Source: Microcella alkaliphila (GTDB taxonomy: Bacteria; Actinomycetota; Actinomycetes; Actinomycetales; Microbacteriaceae). From it: DNA of 64,000 nucleotides. Made by a program: the position numbers and the translations under genes. Of the stretch, positions 35,842-44,907 are shown piece by piece. The stretch covers positions 62,001-126,000 of the forward strand of contig NZ_AP017315.1 in the NCBI RefSeq assembly GCF_002355395.1, written 5' to 3'. Numbering within the stretch: position 1 is the first letter of the stretch; every line of letters starts with the position of its first letter. Under the pieces are notes generated by a model. That model was not told the origin of the DNA and did not search any database. It worked only from the letters and a program-made list of their open reading frames with translations.

Positions 35842-37253
35842 TACTACAGTCGCGTTTATGGCGTGTGTCCGCGGCGTAGATAATGGTGTCGTCGGGCGGT
35901 GTGTTGGTGTTTTCGGCGCCAGCGTGACCGGTGGAGCACTCGCGCGGGGTCGGCGGGTGCATTCAGCACGAGCGCGGCGATGAGGTGTCGGATCTCGGGC
36001 AGGCTCAGCTCGACGAGGTCTCCGTCGTCGTCTCCTCGAGCCCCCTTTTTGACCGGGTGACGGTGAGGAAGGCGTGGGCGAGCATGGAGAGCGTGATGTG
36101 CCGGTACCAGCCGGTGTACTGCCGGACTTGGTAGTGGTCCAGCCCGGTCTGCCCTTTCGCCGTTTGGAAGGTCTCCTCGATCGCCCATCTCGCGCCGGCG
36201 ACGCGGACCAGCTCGCCCAAGGCGACGCGCTTGGGGCCGTGGCAGAGGTAGTACGCGAGCTCTGACGGGTCGGTGAGGCTGCGGCGGGCGAGGAGCCAGT
36301 ACTCGGCATCCGGGTCGCGTTCCCCGTTGATCCGGGCGCGTGCCCACGCGTATCGGCGGTCGCCTTTCGAGCCCGCGCCGGCGGACCTGGTCCGCCACGC
36401 CGTGGCTGGGAGCTCGCCGATGAGCGCGTCGGCGCGGTACTCCTTCCCGAGGATCGACACGGTGGTCTTCGCGATCACCCGCTGGCTGGACGGCACGGCG
36501 AGCACGTACGACATCCCGCGATCCTCGAGCGCCTTGCGGAGCCGGTAGTACTGGCCGTAGACGGCGTCGCCAGTCACCCATGATGCGGGGACGTCGGCAT
36601 CGATCGCGCGGGCCAGCAAGCCCATCGCGAGCTCCGGCTTCGTCTGAAACCCGCGCTCCTTCGGGACACCGGCGCGGGCGCAGCGGGCACGGTCCTCGGT
36701 CCACGTCTTCGGCAGATACAGCTCCCGGTCCAGGAACGTCCGGCCCGTGGGTGTCGAGTACGTCAGGAAGACGCCGACCTGCGCGTTCTCGATCCGTCCC
36801 GCCGTGCCCGTGTACTGCCTGGCGACGCCCGCGGACCGGTCGCCCTTCTTCAAGAACCCGGTCTCATCGACGATCAGGATCCCGGCACGGTCGCCGAGGT
36901 GCTCGACCACGTAGGAGCGGAGATCGTCACGGACCAGGTCGGGATCCCAGTCCGTGGTCGACAACAGCCGCTGCATCGGATCCGGCGTCACCTGACCGGC
37001 GTGCTCCGACAGCGTCCACGAGTTCTTCCGCTCCTGCTCCGACAGCAGCCCTCGCACATACGCGACAGCGTTCCGGCGCGGCTCCGAACGAGCGAACCGC
37101 GGCCCGATCAGACCAGCGACCTCATCCAGCTCCGCCGCCCACTCCCGCACATCCGCCACAGCAATATCGTCACCCACCGCCAAGGGTTAACACGATCATC
37201 ACCTACAACGACGCTAACGCGCCGCACCACGCGAAATAAACGCGACTGTAGTA
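35842..37253 (-). mobile_element. IS701-family insertion sequence, copy 1
   Basis: 1412 bp with perfect terminal inverted repeats, TACTACAGTCGCGTTTAT at the left and its complement at the right. It is flanked by CTAG on both sides (35838-35841 and 37254-37257), a 4-bp target duplication as expected for IS701. It encodes one transposase on the minus strand, with a -1 frame extension. It is the inverted partner of the copy at 55209-56620, which has exactly the same length and, as far as I compared, the same sequence. Confidence 0.93.
36005..37183 (-). CDS. IS701-family transposase, copy 1 (probable -1 frameshift to 35856)
   Basis: The first frame gives 392 residues with the DDE residues in LIVDETGF, WVTGDAVYG and RWAIEETFQ, as in IS701 enzymes. 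It ends shortly after AHAFLTVTRSK. The missing family C-terminus (ELSLPEIRHLIAALV and LHRSRWRRKHQ) continues in the -1 frame to 35856, and the switch point is an A5G5 run. A -1 shift there would make a 442-residue protein. The second IS copy has the same run, so the shift is not a sequencing error in one place. Confidence 0.9.
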   Translation of the reverse strand: MAVGDDIAVADVREWAAELDEVAGLIGPRFARSEPRRNAVAYVRGLLSEQERKNSWTLSEHAGQVTPDPMQRLLSTTDWDPDLVRDDLRSYVVEHLGDRAGILIVDETGFLKKGDRSAGVARQYTGTAGRIENAQVGVFLTYSTPTGRTFLDRELYLPKTWTEDRARCARAGVPKERGFQTKPELAMGLLARAIDADVPASWVTGDAVYGQYYRLRKALEDRGMSYVLAVPSSQRVIAKTTVSILGKEYRADALIGELPATAWRTRSAGAGSKGDRRYAWARARINGERDPDAEYWLLARRSLTDPSELAYYLCHGPKRVALGELVRVAGARWAIEETFQTAKGQTGLDHYQVRQYTGWYRHITLSMLAHAFLTVTRSKRGLEETTTETSSS

Positions 37254-37362
37254 CTAGGCGCCTTCATCGTCCAATCCGAGCTCACCGCTCTCTTTCCCTC
37301 ACGCCCTCCCGACCTCACGGCGCACAAATCGGACTCGAACTGCCCTCGTCCGCGCCGGTATC

Positions 37363-37525
37363 GTGGAGACCGTGGCTCACGTCGACGACCTCATCGCGCG
37401 AATCCGGGATGCCAGTCTGCGGACGCAGATCGCCGGAGAGGTGGCGAAGCTCGTGGAGCAAGGACTTCCTCTTCGCCTTCCAGCGCCACCTGCCATCGTG
37501 CTCGCCGCGGCGGAGGGCGTCGTGA
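37363..37525 (+). pseudogene. N-terminal remnant of a DNA methyltransferase
   Basis: Residues starting HVDDLIARIRDASLRTQIAGEVAKLVE resemble the start of adenine-specific (type III Mod-like) methylases, which continue with a KFGLVFxxHLPE motif. Here that continuation (KDFLFAFQRHLP) lies one frame over, from about 37452, and then similarity stops at 37500. It is therefore a frameshifted fragment of about 50 codons. It lies 110 bp inside the island edge. The 37526-37631 stretch that follows shows nothing I can assign. Confidence 0.55.
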
Positions 37526-37631
37526 CGAGCGACGCCCGGCTTGCCGAAGTCATGGCGGACTTCACCGAGTTCAGCCTGGCCGACCATCGCATGCACCGCG
37601 ACGGTTTCAGGCGGGAAGCCGGCACAGACCG

Positions 37632-37949
37632 ATGAGGGCGGCGCTCGCGGACGCCGTGCCGGCCGAGACCGTCGTGTTAGGCGTGAGCGACGTCGTCACG
37701 ATCGGAGCCATGACTGCGATCCGCGCCGCCGGCCGCGCGGTGGACGCCGACATCGCCGCCACGGGCTCCGAAGACATCCGGACGAGCCGTGACGTCTCGC
37801 CGCCCGTGACCGTTTGCGGGCCGCTGCAGGAAGTCGGCTACCAGACGCTCCAGGCCTTGGTCGACCCCGCGTCGGAGCAGGATCCCGACGCCCTACGCTT
37901 CAATGTCCGCCTGCGCGACAACACGACACGTCGGGAGCCCGCCGCATGA
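37632..37949 (+). pseudogene. LacI-family regulator, C-terminal fragment
   Basis: A 105-residue frame matches the end of the LacI/GalR ligand domain: LGVSDVVTIGAMTAIRAAGRAVDADIAATG, then PPVTVCGPLQEVGYQTLQALV. The DNA-binding domain and two thirds of the sensor domain are missing, so it cannot regulate. Its stop overlaps the glycerate kinase start by ATGA, showing that the kinase was once co-transcribed with this regulator. Loss of the repressor may leave the kinase unregulated. Confidence 0.7.
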
Positions 37950-39100
37950 GACGGATCGTCCTCGCTTTGGACAGCCTGAAGGGGTCGATCGCGGCCGCCG
38001 ACGCCGTAGCCGAGATTGCGTCGGGGTGGCGGAGCGTCGACCCCCTCGTCGGGACCGACCTGCGACCCATGGCCGACGGCGGTGAGGGCACGCTCGCGGC
38101 ATTCGCCGAGGCGGTCGCGGGGGCCACGCGCATTCCGGTCGCGGTCACGGGCCCTCACGGACGCTCGGTCGACGCGTCTTGGTTGCGCCTGCCCGACGGC
38201 ACCGGTGTCGTCGAGCTCGCCTCGACGAGCGGTATCGAGCTCCTGGGCGATGACCGCCGGCCATGGGATGCCGGGACGATCGGTTTCGGGCAGGCTATCG
38301 CTGCGGCCCTCGACGCCGACGTCCAGCGACTCGTGCTCGGCATCGGCTCGAGCGCGTCGACGGACGGCGGTGCCGGGATGCTCTCGGCCATCGGCGCGCG
38401 CATCCTCAACGGGAGCGGAGAGCCGATCGGTCCCGGCGCACGAGGTCTTCGCGACGCCACGTCGGTCGATCTCTCCGGCATCCGTCCACTGCCGTCCGGC
38501 GGCGTTGTGGTGCTCAGCGATGTCACGAGCCCGCTCATCGGGCCCCACGGCGCGGCCGCCGTCTTCGGCCCGCAGAAGGGCCTCGACGCCGCGGACGTCG
38601 AGGCAGCCAATGCTGCCCTCGCTCGCTTCGCGGATCTCGTCATCGCGGCGCGGAGCGGGGTGCCGGTCTCGGCGGGCGCGCGGCGAGCGAACACCGTGCC
38701 GCTCGGCCTGCACACCGAGATTCCCGGGGCGGGGGCCGCCGGCGGCACGGGCTTCGCGCTCCTCGCCTGGGGTGCCGCGCTCCGGCCGGGAGCGGCCGAG
38801 GTCGCCGACCTCGTCGGGCTGCGCGCCGCGATCGCCAGGGCAGACCTCGTCGTCACGGGAGAGGGATCATTCGACGGGCAGTCCGCGGCGGGGAAGGTGC
38901 CGACGCTCGTCGCCGGCCTCGCCGACGCGGCTGGCGTTCCCGTCGCGCTCGTAGCGGGGCGAATCGCCCGCGACGCGGACACGTCGGCGTTCGCGGCGTC
39001 CGTCTCGCTCACACAGCTTGCGGGTTCGGCAGCGTCGAGCCTCGCCGAACCCGCGCGCTGGCTGCGCGCCGCCGGCGCCGCGCTCGCGCGCAACCTCTGA
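37946..39100 (+). CDS. Glycerate 2-kinase (GlxK/GarK type)
   Basis: This 384-residue protein has the family start IVLALDSLKGS at residues 4-14, RPMADGGEGT near 47, GIGSSASTDGGAGML near 131, FGPQKG near 208 and the C-terminal TGEGSFDGQSAAGK near 309. It phosphorylates glycerate to 2-phosphoglycerate, feeding glycolysis. In this island it is the likely exit of the pathway. It overlaps the LacI fragment. No start site with a clear ribosome-binding sequence is seen, which fits coupling to the former regulator. Confidence 0.92.
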   Translation: MRRIVLALDSLKGSIAAADAVAEIASGWRSVDPLVGTDLRPMADGGEGTLAAFAEAVAGATRIPVAVTGPHGRSVDASWLRLPDGTGVVELASTSGIELLGDDRRPWDAGTIGFGQAIAAALDADVQRLVLGIGSSASTDGGAGMLSAIGARILNGSGEPIGPGARGLRDATSVDLSGIRPLPSGGVVVLSDVTSPLIGPHGAAAVFGPQKGLDAADVEAANAALARFADLVIAARSGVPVSAGARRANTVPLGLHTEIPGAGAAGGTGFALLAWGAALRPGAAEVADLVGLRAAIARADLVVTGEGSFDGQSAAGKVPTLVAGLADAAGVPVALVAGRIARDADTSAFAASVSLTQLAGSAASSLAEPARWLRAAGAALARNL

Positions 39101-39830
39101 TGCCGCCCCCGCGGTTCGGCGCGTTCAGTATCGCCGGGAGTGGGATCTGGGATCTGGGATCTCGAGCCACGCCGCGGTGAGACCTGATTATGGGACGTGG
39201 AGCGCAGTCGAGACCGGCGATACCGGTGTTCACCGGACGTTCCGTTCGACGTCCGGCGGAGTTGTGATTCGTCGTCACCTCGCGGCAGTGTAAGTCTCCC
39301 GGACCCACGCGCATCCCGAATGGTCACCTCGCGCGCAAGTGTCTTTCGCCGGTCTCGGCCTCGGGTCGGTCCTCACCCTCGCAAGCTGCATTGTGAGCTA
39401 CCGCCGGCGCGGGCACCGCCGCCGGCGCGACCGATCGGCTCAGCTTTCCGTCGCCGTCCGGCACCCACGGCCCCGGATGCTCGGCCAGGTCGAAGCGTCG
39501 CCGACGAGATCGCCGCGACCCACGGTCGCGAGGACCGCCGTCGAAAACCCGGGTCTGCCGCCACCCAAGCGACAGTTCGCCCGGCCAGGGCGGTGTCGTG
39601 GTCGCTCGCCACCGTGATGTCTAGAGAACGCTCGGCGTGCGCGATCTTCGCGTTCGCGCCGCCGACTCCGCCTACACCTGTCGTAAGCCCGCCAGCGCAG
39701 CCTCCCTGGTGAAGGCCTAAGGGGCACCATACCGTCGGCTCCTCGGGGCGTTAGCTACAGCGTGAGTGCCCCGGTTGCATTGATCTTTTAGATCACTTAT
39801 GGTGATCGATATGATCAATCGGATGACGGC
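39101..39830. other. Gene-free 730-bp stretch before the DeoR gene
   Basis: No frame here shows a start site, domain or codon pattern of a real gene; open frames on both strands are Arg/Pro/Gly-rich shadows. Notable points are GGGATCTGGGATCTGGGATCT near 39143 (three copies of a 7-bp unit), a CCGGTGTTCACCGG palindrome near 39224, and the GATCA cluster at its right end. It may hold remnants of a lost gene between the kinase and the regulator. Confidence 0.5.
39779..39820. promoter_or_regulatory. GATCA-repeat operator region and promoter of the DeoR operon
   Basis: The sequence contains TTGATC, TAGATCA, TGGTGATC and ATGATCAA within 42 bp, that is four GATC(A) half-sites in direct and inverted orientation, with outer TTGATC and GATCAA forming a palindrome. 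TATGAT at 39809-39814 could be a -10 box. The region lies just before the DeoR start (39831), so autorepression is likely. It is clearly A/T-rich compared with its surroundings. Confidence 0.6.
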
Positions 39831-40670
39831 GTGAACGGGTCGGTCTCGCCGGCGTCGCGTAGACGTCGGGTCGTCGACCTCCTCTCGACCCGAGAGGGGC
39901 CGGTGAGCGCTGACGATCTCCGTTCGGAGTTAGGGGTGTCCCTGGTGACTGTCCGGCGGGACCTCGAGGCCCTCGAACAGGCCGGTCTCGTCATCCGCAC
40001 GCACGGTGGCGCGCTGATCAATTCACTGAGGCCAGAACGCTCCATCCTCGAGCGCCAGGACACCAACGCGCTCGCGAAGGCTGAGATCGCCGTCGCCGGC
40101 GCGCGCCTGGTGCCACCCGGCGCGACGGTATTGCTCGACGCGGGGACGACCACCAGCCGGCTCGCTGCGGAGCTCGCGGGGATCACCGGACTGACCATCG
40201 TCACCACCGGTGTGAACGTGCTCGCCGTGCTCGCTGAGTCGGACACCGACGCTACGGTCATCAGCGCCGGCGGCACCCTCCGGAAGGTCAATCAAGCGCT
40301 CCTTGGTCCGTTCGCCGAAAACGTCGTCCGGTCTATCTACGCCGACATCGCCTTCATCGGATCGGACTGCGTCGACAGCTCGCGCGGCTTGTCCTCACGG
40401 ACATCCGAGCAGAACGCCATGAAGTCGCTCATGATCCTTCAGGCGCGGCGGCCGATCATCGTCGCGGATTCGTCCAAGCTCGGCGCGAACTGGTCGACGC
40501 ACTGGTTCATGCCGCCGCCTGGAGTGGAGCTGCTCACCGACAGCGGCGCCACCGAGGAGATGATCACCCCGCTCGTCGAGTCTGGCGCGTGGAACATCCT
40601 TCTCGCGGAGGCCGACGCATCGTCGGGCCGCGCAGCAATCAGCCGATCAACCAGCGAAGGAATCGCGTGA
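39831..40670 (+). CDS. DeoR/GlpR-family transcriptional repressor
   Basis: This 279-residue protein starts with GTG. The N-terminal HTH at about 12-60 has VSADDLRSELGVSLVTVRRDLEALEQAGLVIRTHGGAL, the DeoR signature. The DeoRC sensor domain follows with LLDAGTTTSRLA near 103 and GTLRKVNQALLGP near 146 that bind phosphosugars. Its stop overlaps the Zn dehydrogenase start by 4 bp, so it is first gene of a four-gene operon. The effector is probably a sugar or polyol phosphate made by the FGGY kinase (inference). Confidence 0.92.
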   Translation: MNGSVSPASRRRRVVDLLSTREGPVSADDLRSELGVSLVTVRRDLEALEQAGLVIRTHGGALINSLRPERSILERQDTNALAKAEIAVAGARLVPPGATVLLDAGTTTSRLAAELAGITGLTIVTTGVNVLAVLAESDTDATVISAGGTLRKVNQALLGPFAENVVRSIYADIAFIGSDCVDSSRGLSSRTSEQNAMKSLMILQARRPIIVADSSKLGANWSTHWFMPPPGVELLTDSGATEEMITPLVESGAWNILLAEADASSGRAAISRSTSEGIA

Positions 40671-41761
40671 CCACCACAACCATGAAGCGCGCCGTGCTGA
40701 ACGCACCGCGCGACCTGCGGATCGAAACGGTCCCGGTGCCGGCGCTCGAGCCGGGCGACGTGCTGCTGCGTGTCCAGGCAGCACTCATCTGCGGCACCGA
40801 CCTCAGAATCGTCGATGGCACCAAGACCAAGAATGTCGTCTACCCCTCGGTACTCGGTCACGAGTTCGCGGGCGAGATCGTCGCCTGCGAGGGCCGGCTC
40901 CCCGACGAGCTGGAGCTGGGGGACCGGGTCGCCGTCTACCCGCTCGTCCAATGCGGCCACTGCGCGAGTTGCGTCCGGGGGCTCGGCAACATTTGCCGCA
41001 ACCGCCAGGCCTTCGGATACCAAATCGACGGCGCATTCGCCGAGTACGTGCGAGTGCCGGCGGTGGCCGTGCAGGCTGGAAACCTGGTCCCGGTCGGCGA
41101 CACACCTGCGGACATCGCCGCCGTGATCGAACCCCTGGCGTGCGCCTACAACGGTCAACGGCTCATCAACGCCGCATCCGCTCGCTCGATGCTCGTCGTG
41201 GGTGCCGGTCCGCTCGGACAGTTGCACGTGCGGCTCGCTCGGGCGCTCGGCGTAGCGACCGTCGTCGCGGTCGATCCCGCTCCCCATCGGCGTGAGATCG
41301 CCGTCGTGTCCGGAGCGTCCAGCGCCCTGGACCCGTCCGAGGTGACTGCCGAGGTCGTCGCCGAGCTTACCGACGGAGTCGGGTTCGACACCATGGTCGT
41401 CGCCGTTGGGCGAGCCGATGCCATGGAACCGTATCTACAGATGCTCGCCCCAGGCGGACGGGTGAATATCTTCGCCGGGTTCCCGACCGGCACCGATCAG
41501 GTGACTATCCCGGCGAACTCGGTGCACTACAACGAGACGCTCATCGTGGGCAGCTCCTCGTGCCAGCTGAGCGACTTCCAGAAGGTCGCCGAGATGATCC
41601 GCACCGGAACGATCCCCGGCGAGGGACTCGTCACCGCGCACCTTCCCATCGACCAGCTCGAGCAGGGACTCGAGCGCGCCAGACAAGGCGTCGACCTGCG
41701 CATCAGCATCGACGCGACCACCGCACCGGCGACGGGCGCCACCGAAGGAGAGACCACATGA
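40667..41761 (+). CDS. Zn-dependent polyol/alcohol dehydrogenase (MDR family)
   Basis: This 364-residue protein (GTG at 40667, or Met at 40682) has the medium-chain dehydrogenase plan: catalytic-zinc Cys and GHE (ICGTD near 44, GHEFAGEI near 66), a structural-zinc loop CGHCASCVRGLGNICRN near 95-111, and the NAD-binding VVGAGPLGQLHVRLARALG near 180. NSVHYNETLIVGSSSC resembles sorbitol and galactitol-phosphate dehydrogenases. It probably oxidises a polyol or its phosphate to a ketose, the step before the kinase and aldolase. Confidence 0.88.
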   Translation: MTTTTMKRAVLNAPRDLRIETVPVPALEPGDVLLRVQAALICGTDLRIVDGTKTKNVVYPSVLGHEFAGEIVACEGRLPDELELGDRVAVYPLVQCGHCASCVRGLGNICRNRQAFGYQIDGAFAEYVRVPAVAVQAGNLVPVGDTPADIAAVIEPLACAYNGQRLINAASARSMLVVGAGPLGQLHVRLARALGVATVVAVDPAPHRREIAVVSGASSALDPSEVTAEVVAELTDGVGFDTMVVAVGRADAMEPYLQMLAPGGRVNIFAGFPTGTDQVTIPANSVHYNETLIVGSSSCQLSDFQKVAEMIRTGTIPGEGLVTAHLPIDQLEQGLERARQGVDLRISIDATTAPATGATEGETT

Positions 41762-42603
41762 CCACCGACAGCTACATCCCTCAGCTTGGAGCCGGGAGCG
41801 CCCTCGGCCGCTCGATCCGCCTCCGCCGCCTCTTCGGCGAGGACGGCAAGGCGGTTGTCGTCGCGCTTGACCAAGCCGTGCCGCGCGGAGTGGCCCCCCG
41901 GCTCGCGGCTATCCGGGACACCTGGGCCCAGATCGACGCGGGAGAGCCGGACGCAGTGACTGTCTCGAAGGGCATCGCCGCCACCCTCTTCGGCGGAAGA
42001 GGACGCTCCCGCCCGTGGATTCTCAAGGCGAGTACGTTCTCGGTGGAATTCCACCTCACCTACGACGCGACGGTGGCGTCAGTGGACGAGGCCGTCCGCC
42101 TCGGAGCCGACGCGGTCGCTGTCGGCATCAGCGCCGGCTCTTCGGTGCAGGCGCAGATGCTCGAGATGCTCTCCCGGGTCACCGAGCGGGCCGCGGAACT
42201 GGGACTGCCCACGGTCTGCCATGCCTACCCCAGCGGTGAGCTATGGGGCGACCGTAAGGGCTCGGTGGAGTCCGTCCTCTACGCAGCGCGCGCGGCCGCG
42301 GAGTGCGGTGTCGACATCATCAAGACCTGGTACACCGGTTCCGCCGAGAGCTTCCGCGAGGTCGTGGACGGCACGCCCGGCCTCGTCATGGTGGCCGGCG
42401 GGGCGAAGCTCGACACCGACCTCGAGGTGCTGCAGTTCGCGGAGTCGGTCGTCGACGCTGGAGCCGCGGGCCTCACTATCGGCCGCAACGTCTGGGGCGC
42501 GGCCGACCCGGCAGGCATGGTGAAGGCACTCCGTGCGATCGTGCACGAGGGTGTCTCGGCATCCGAAGCTGCTCGCTCGCACCTGATCGCCACGACGGCC
42601 TGA
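41758..42603 (+). CDS. Class I aldolase of the DhnA/LsrF/DeoC group
   Basis: This 281-residue TIM barrel has VVVALDQAVPRG near 36 (DHG in most relatives), DIIKTWYTG near 183 with the Schiff-base Lys, and LVMVAGGAKL near 205 then GAAGLTIGRNVWGA near 235, the phosphate-binding end. These match fructose-bisphosphate class I/LsrF aldolases, which cleave a ketose phosphate to dihydroxyacetone phosphate and an aldehyde. The start has AAGGAGAG upstream and overlaps the dehydrogenase by ATGA. AVPRG instead of the usual small loop suggests a non-standard substrate. Confidence 0.85.
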   Translation: MTTDSYIPQLGAGSALGRSIRLRRLFGEDGKAVVVALDQAVPRGVAPRLAAIRDTWAQIDAGEPDAVTVSKGIAATLFGGRGRSRPWILKASTFSVEFHLTYDATVASVDEAVRLGADAVAVGISAGSSVQAQMLEMLSRVTERAAELGLPTVCHAYPSGELWGDRKGSVESVLYAARAAAECGVDIIKTWYTGSAESFREVVDGTPGLVMVAGGAKLDTDLEVLQFAESVVDAGAAGLTIGRNVWGAADPAGMVKALRAIVHEGVSASEAARSHLIATTA

Positions 42604-42604
42604 C

Positions 42605-44050
42605 GTGAGCGGCGAGCTGTACGTCGGTGTGGACGTAGGCACGACCGCCACGAAGGCGATTCTGGTGGACGTCGATGGGCAGGTCGTCGCGCGCGGCCGA
42701 GCCGCTCACGACGCCTCCCTCTCTGCGGGGCGAGTCGATCCGGCATGCTGGTGGGCGAGCGTCGTGGACGCGGTCGTGCAGCTCGGCGGCGCCCGCGCCC
42801 GCGCGGTGACTGTCGGGATCTCGGTGCATGCGCCGGTCCTCGTCCCTATGGGCGAGGATGGGCGACCGCTCTCGGATGGGTACCGGTTCGATGCCCCAGG
42901 CCTGCCCGGGCTTGTCTCAGCCGCCGCGACGGCGATCGGTTCCGATGCACTCGCGCGCATTGGCAACCCGTACACGCCGGCTACGGCGATCGTCGTCGCG
43001 TCCCGCCTCTTCGAACGGGAACACGGTGATCGCGTGGGAGCGTTGCGCTGGTTCGGCTCCGTCGGATCGGTGCTCGGTCACCGCATGACCGGCGAGGTCG
43101 CGATCGATCCGAGCCAGGCTTCGTATTACGGCTGCTTCGACGTGGTCGGCGGAGCGCAGTGGCTGGCTCCGGCGGCGGCGGCGCTTGGCGTCTCCCTCGA
43201 GCGGCTTCCGCCGGTCCGTCCGTCCGGATCGCTGCTCGGCCCGCTCCTCCCGGACGCGGCTGAGATCCTCGGCCTCACTCCCGGGATCCGTGTCTGCGTG
43301 CCGGGCGGCGACACCCCGAGCGCGGCCGTCGCGGTCGGGCTCGGTTCGGATGCCGCGACCTTGCTGACTCTCGGCACGACGCACGTGGTCACCCGGCTGC
43401 GCACCGCGCCGGACGCCCGGAACCGCCGTCTACTGCAGCGCGCACACCTCGTAGACGGAGCGTGGCTGGCACATGGGGCGACGAACGGCGGGCTGGCGCT
43501 CTCCGTCGGCGTGCGGAAGATGGGTGGACAGGCCGAGGGCGCGGTGGCCGATGTGATCGCCGCCGCCGCCGCGCTTCCTCCGGCGGAGATCGCGATGGCG
43601 CCGTACTGGCTTCCGCACGTTATCCCGGAGCGAGGCCCGTTGTGGATGTCCGAGCCGGCCACCGGCCTCGTCGGCGTGAGGGACGGCGCCGCGGTCGAAA
43701 CCCGGATGGCCGCATGGGCCGTCATTGAGGGGGTGCTCTTCGCAGACCGGCTCGTGCTGGGTCAAGTGGAAGGCCACTTCACCGGGCCCATCCGGGTCTC
43801 CGCCGACTTGTCCGGGGGCGCCGATATCGTCCAGCTGGTTGCCGACGCTTTCGGGCGGGAGCTTCGCGTAGTATCCGAATCGCACCTGTCGGCCCTCGGC
43901 GCCGCGCGGCACGCGGCGGCCGCGGAGGGGATCCACATACCCGCCGACTCAGCTGAGTTGGTCGTCGCACCGCGCTACGAACGCCGGAATCTCGTGGAGA
44001 CCCGGTGGGAGACCTGGCGCACGCACCGTGCCGCGCGCCTCGGCTCCTGA
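42605..44050 (+). CDS. FGGY-family carbohydrate kinase
   Basis: This 481-residue protein starts with GTG one base after the aldolase stop. It has the FGGY N-terminal phosphate loop YVGVDVGTTATKAILVDVDG, PGGDTPSAAVAVGLG with LLTLGTTH near 240-260 and a C-terminal VSADLSGGADIVQLVADAFGRE with GAARHAAAAEG. Such kinases phosphorylate ketoses or polyols (xylulose, ribulose, erythrulose and related). In the operon it most likely makes the ketose phosphate cut by the aldolase. It ends 22 bp before the IS scar. Confidence 0.88.
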   Translation: MSGELYVGVDVGTTATKAILVDVDGQVVARGRAAHDASLSAGRVDPACWWASVVDAVVQLGGARARAVTVGISVHAPVLVPMGEDGRPLSDGYRFDAPGLPGLVSAAATAIGSDALARIGNPYTPATAIVVASRLFEREHGDRVGALRWFGSVGSVLGHRMTGEVAIDPSQASYYGCFDVVGGAQWLAPAAAALGVSLERLPPVRPSGSLLGPLLPDAAEILGLTPGIRVCVPGGDTPSAAVAVGLGSDAATLLTLGTTHVVTRLRTAPDARNRRLLQRAHLVDGAWLAHGATNGGLALSVGVRKMGGQAEGAVADVIAAAAALPPAEIAMAPYWLPHVIPERGPLWMSEPATGLVGVRDGAAVETRMAAWAVIEGVLFADRLVLGQVEGHFTGPIRVSADLSGGADIVQLVADAFGRELRVVSESHLSALGAARHAAAAEGIHIPADSAELVVAPRYERRNLVETRWETWRTHRAARLGS

Positions 44051-44072
44051 CGGCCGTCCGACCACCATGCAC

Positions 44073-44558
44073 CTAGCCGACGATCTTGTTCGCCCACACG
44101 TCTTTGATCGCGCACAGGTACAGCTTGCCCTCCGCGGTCCAGTGCTCGGTGATGTCAGTCAGCCACAGCTGGTTCGGGCCGTCGGCGGTGAAGTCGCGCT
44201 GCACGAGATCGTCGTGCACCGGCGGGCCCGCCTTCCGGTAGCGGCGCTTGCGGGTCGTGATCACCGACCGGATCCCCGCGAGGCGACACAGCCGCCACAC
44301 GCGCCGTTCCGAGACCCGGTCACCGAGATCGGCGAGATCGTCAGCGAGCACCCAATACCCGCCTTCGGGGTCCTCCTCGTGAAGCTGCCGCAGCACCTCG
44401 ATGAGGTGCTGCTCCTCCGCTTCCCGGGCCGAGACCGGGTTGCGCAGCCACTGGTAGTACGCCTGCTCGGAGAACCCGAGCACCCTGCACGCCACCGCGA
44501 CCGGCACCCTGACGGGGGCACCGGCCGCGGCCATCTCACGGACGAGCGGGTAGATCAT
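44073..44558 (-). pseudogene. IS3-family transposase OrfB, truncated
   Basis: 161 residues covering the HTH_21 domain (VLGFSEQAYYQWLRNP) and the start of the integrase core, with the first catalytic Asp in WLTDITEHW. The frame stops after IKDVWANKIVG, where normal OrfB continues for 120 or more residues with the other DDE residues, so it is inactive. The cut lies at the border with the kinase gene. Its ATG overlaps the OrfA stop. Confidence 0.85.
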
Positions 44559-44845
44559 TTCGGGGGCGTGATATGCACCTGCGACAGATACGCCGCGGCC
44601 CGCCGCAGCACCTCGTTCTCCATCTCGAGCTCCCGGATCCGCTTGAGCGCGGCCGCCATCTCACGCCGCTCCTGCGGATCGGTCGACGGGGTCATCCCAT
44701 GGGACTGGAACTTCGCATCACGCACCCAGGTCTGCAGCGCGGTCTTCGAGATCCCGAGGTCCTTGCACACCACCTTCTGCGCGATGCCGGACTCCACTAG
44801 CGCGACAGCATCCCGCTTGAACTCGTCCGTGTACTTGATCGGCAT
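44555..44845 (-). CDS. IS3-family transposase OrfA
   Basis: About 96 residues from Met at 44845 (MPIKYTDEFKRDAVALVES) with an HTH (VVCKDLGISKTALQTWVRDA) and a leucine-zipper-like coiled coil (ALKRIRELEMENEVLRRAAAYL). It is complete, but its OrfB partner is truncated, so the element cannot move alone. Met at 44854 is an alternative start. Confidence 0.85.
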   Translation of the reverse strand: MPIKYTDEFKRDAVALVESGIAQKVVCKDLGISKTALQTWVRDAKFQSHGMTPSTDPQERREMAAALKRIRELEMENEVLRRAAAYLSQVHITPPK

Positions 44846-44907
44846 GACTGCCATCCTTCCAGCGCAACCCTCCCCAGGATCACGCGGTCAAGGACTCAAC
44901 CGAACCT

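Noticed and set aside
39197..39712. Gene in the 730-bp gap before the DeoR regulator
   Set aside because: Frames on both strands lack start signals and have random-like Arg/Pro composition.
40439..41287. Open frame of 282 codons opposite DeoR and Zn dehydrogenase genes
   Set aside because: It crosses two well-supported genes and is Asp/Val/Arg-rich; an antisense shadow.
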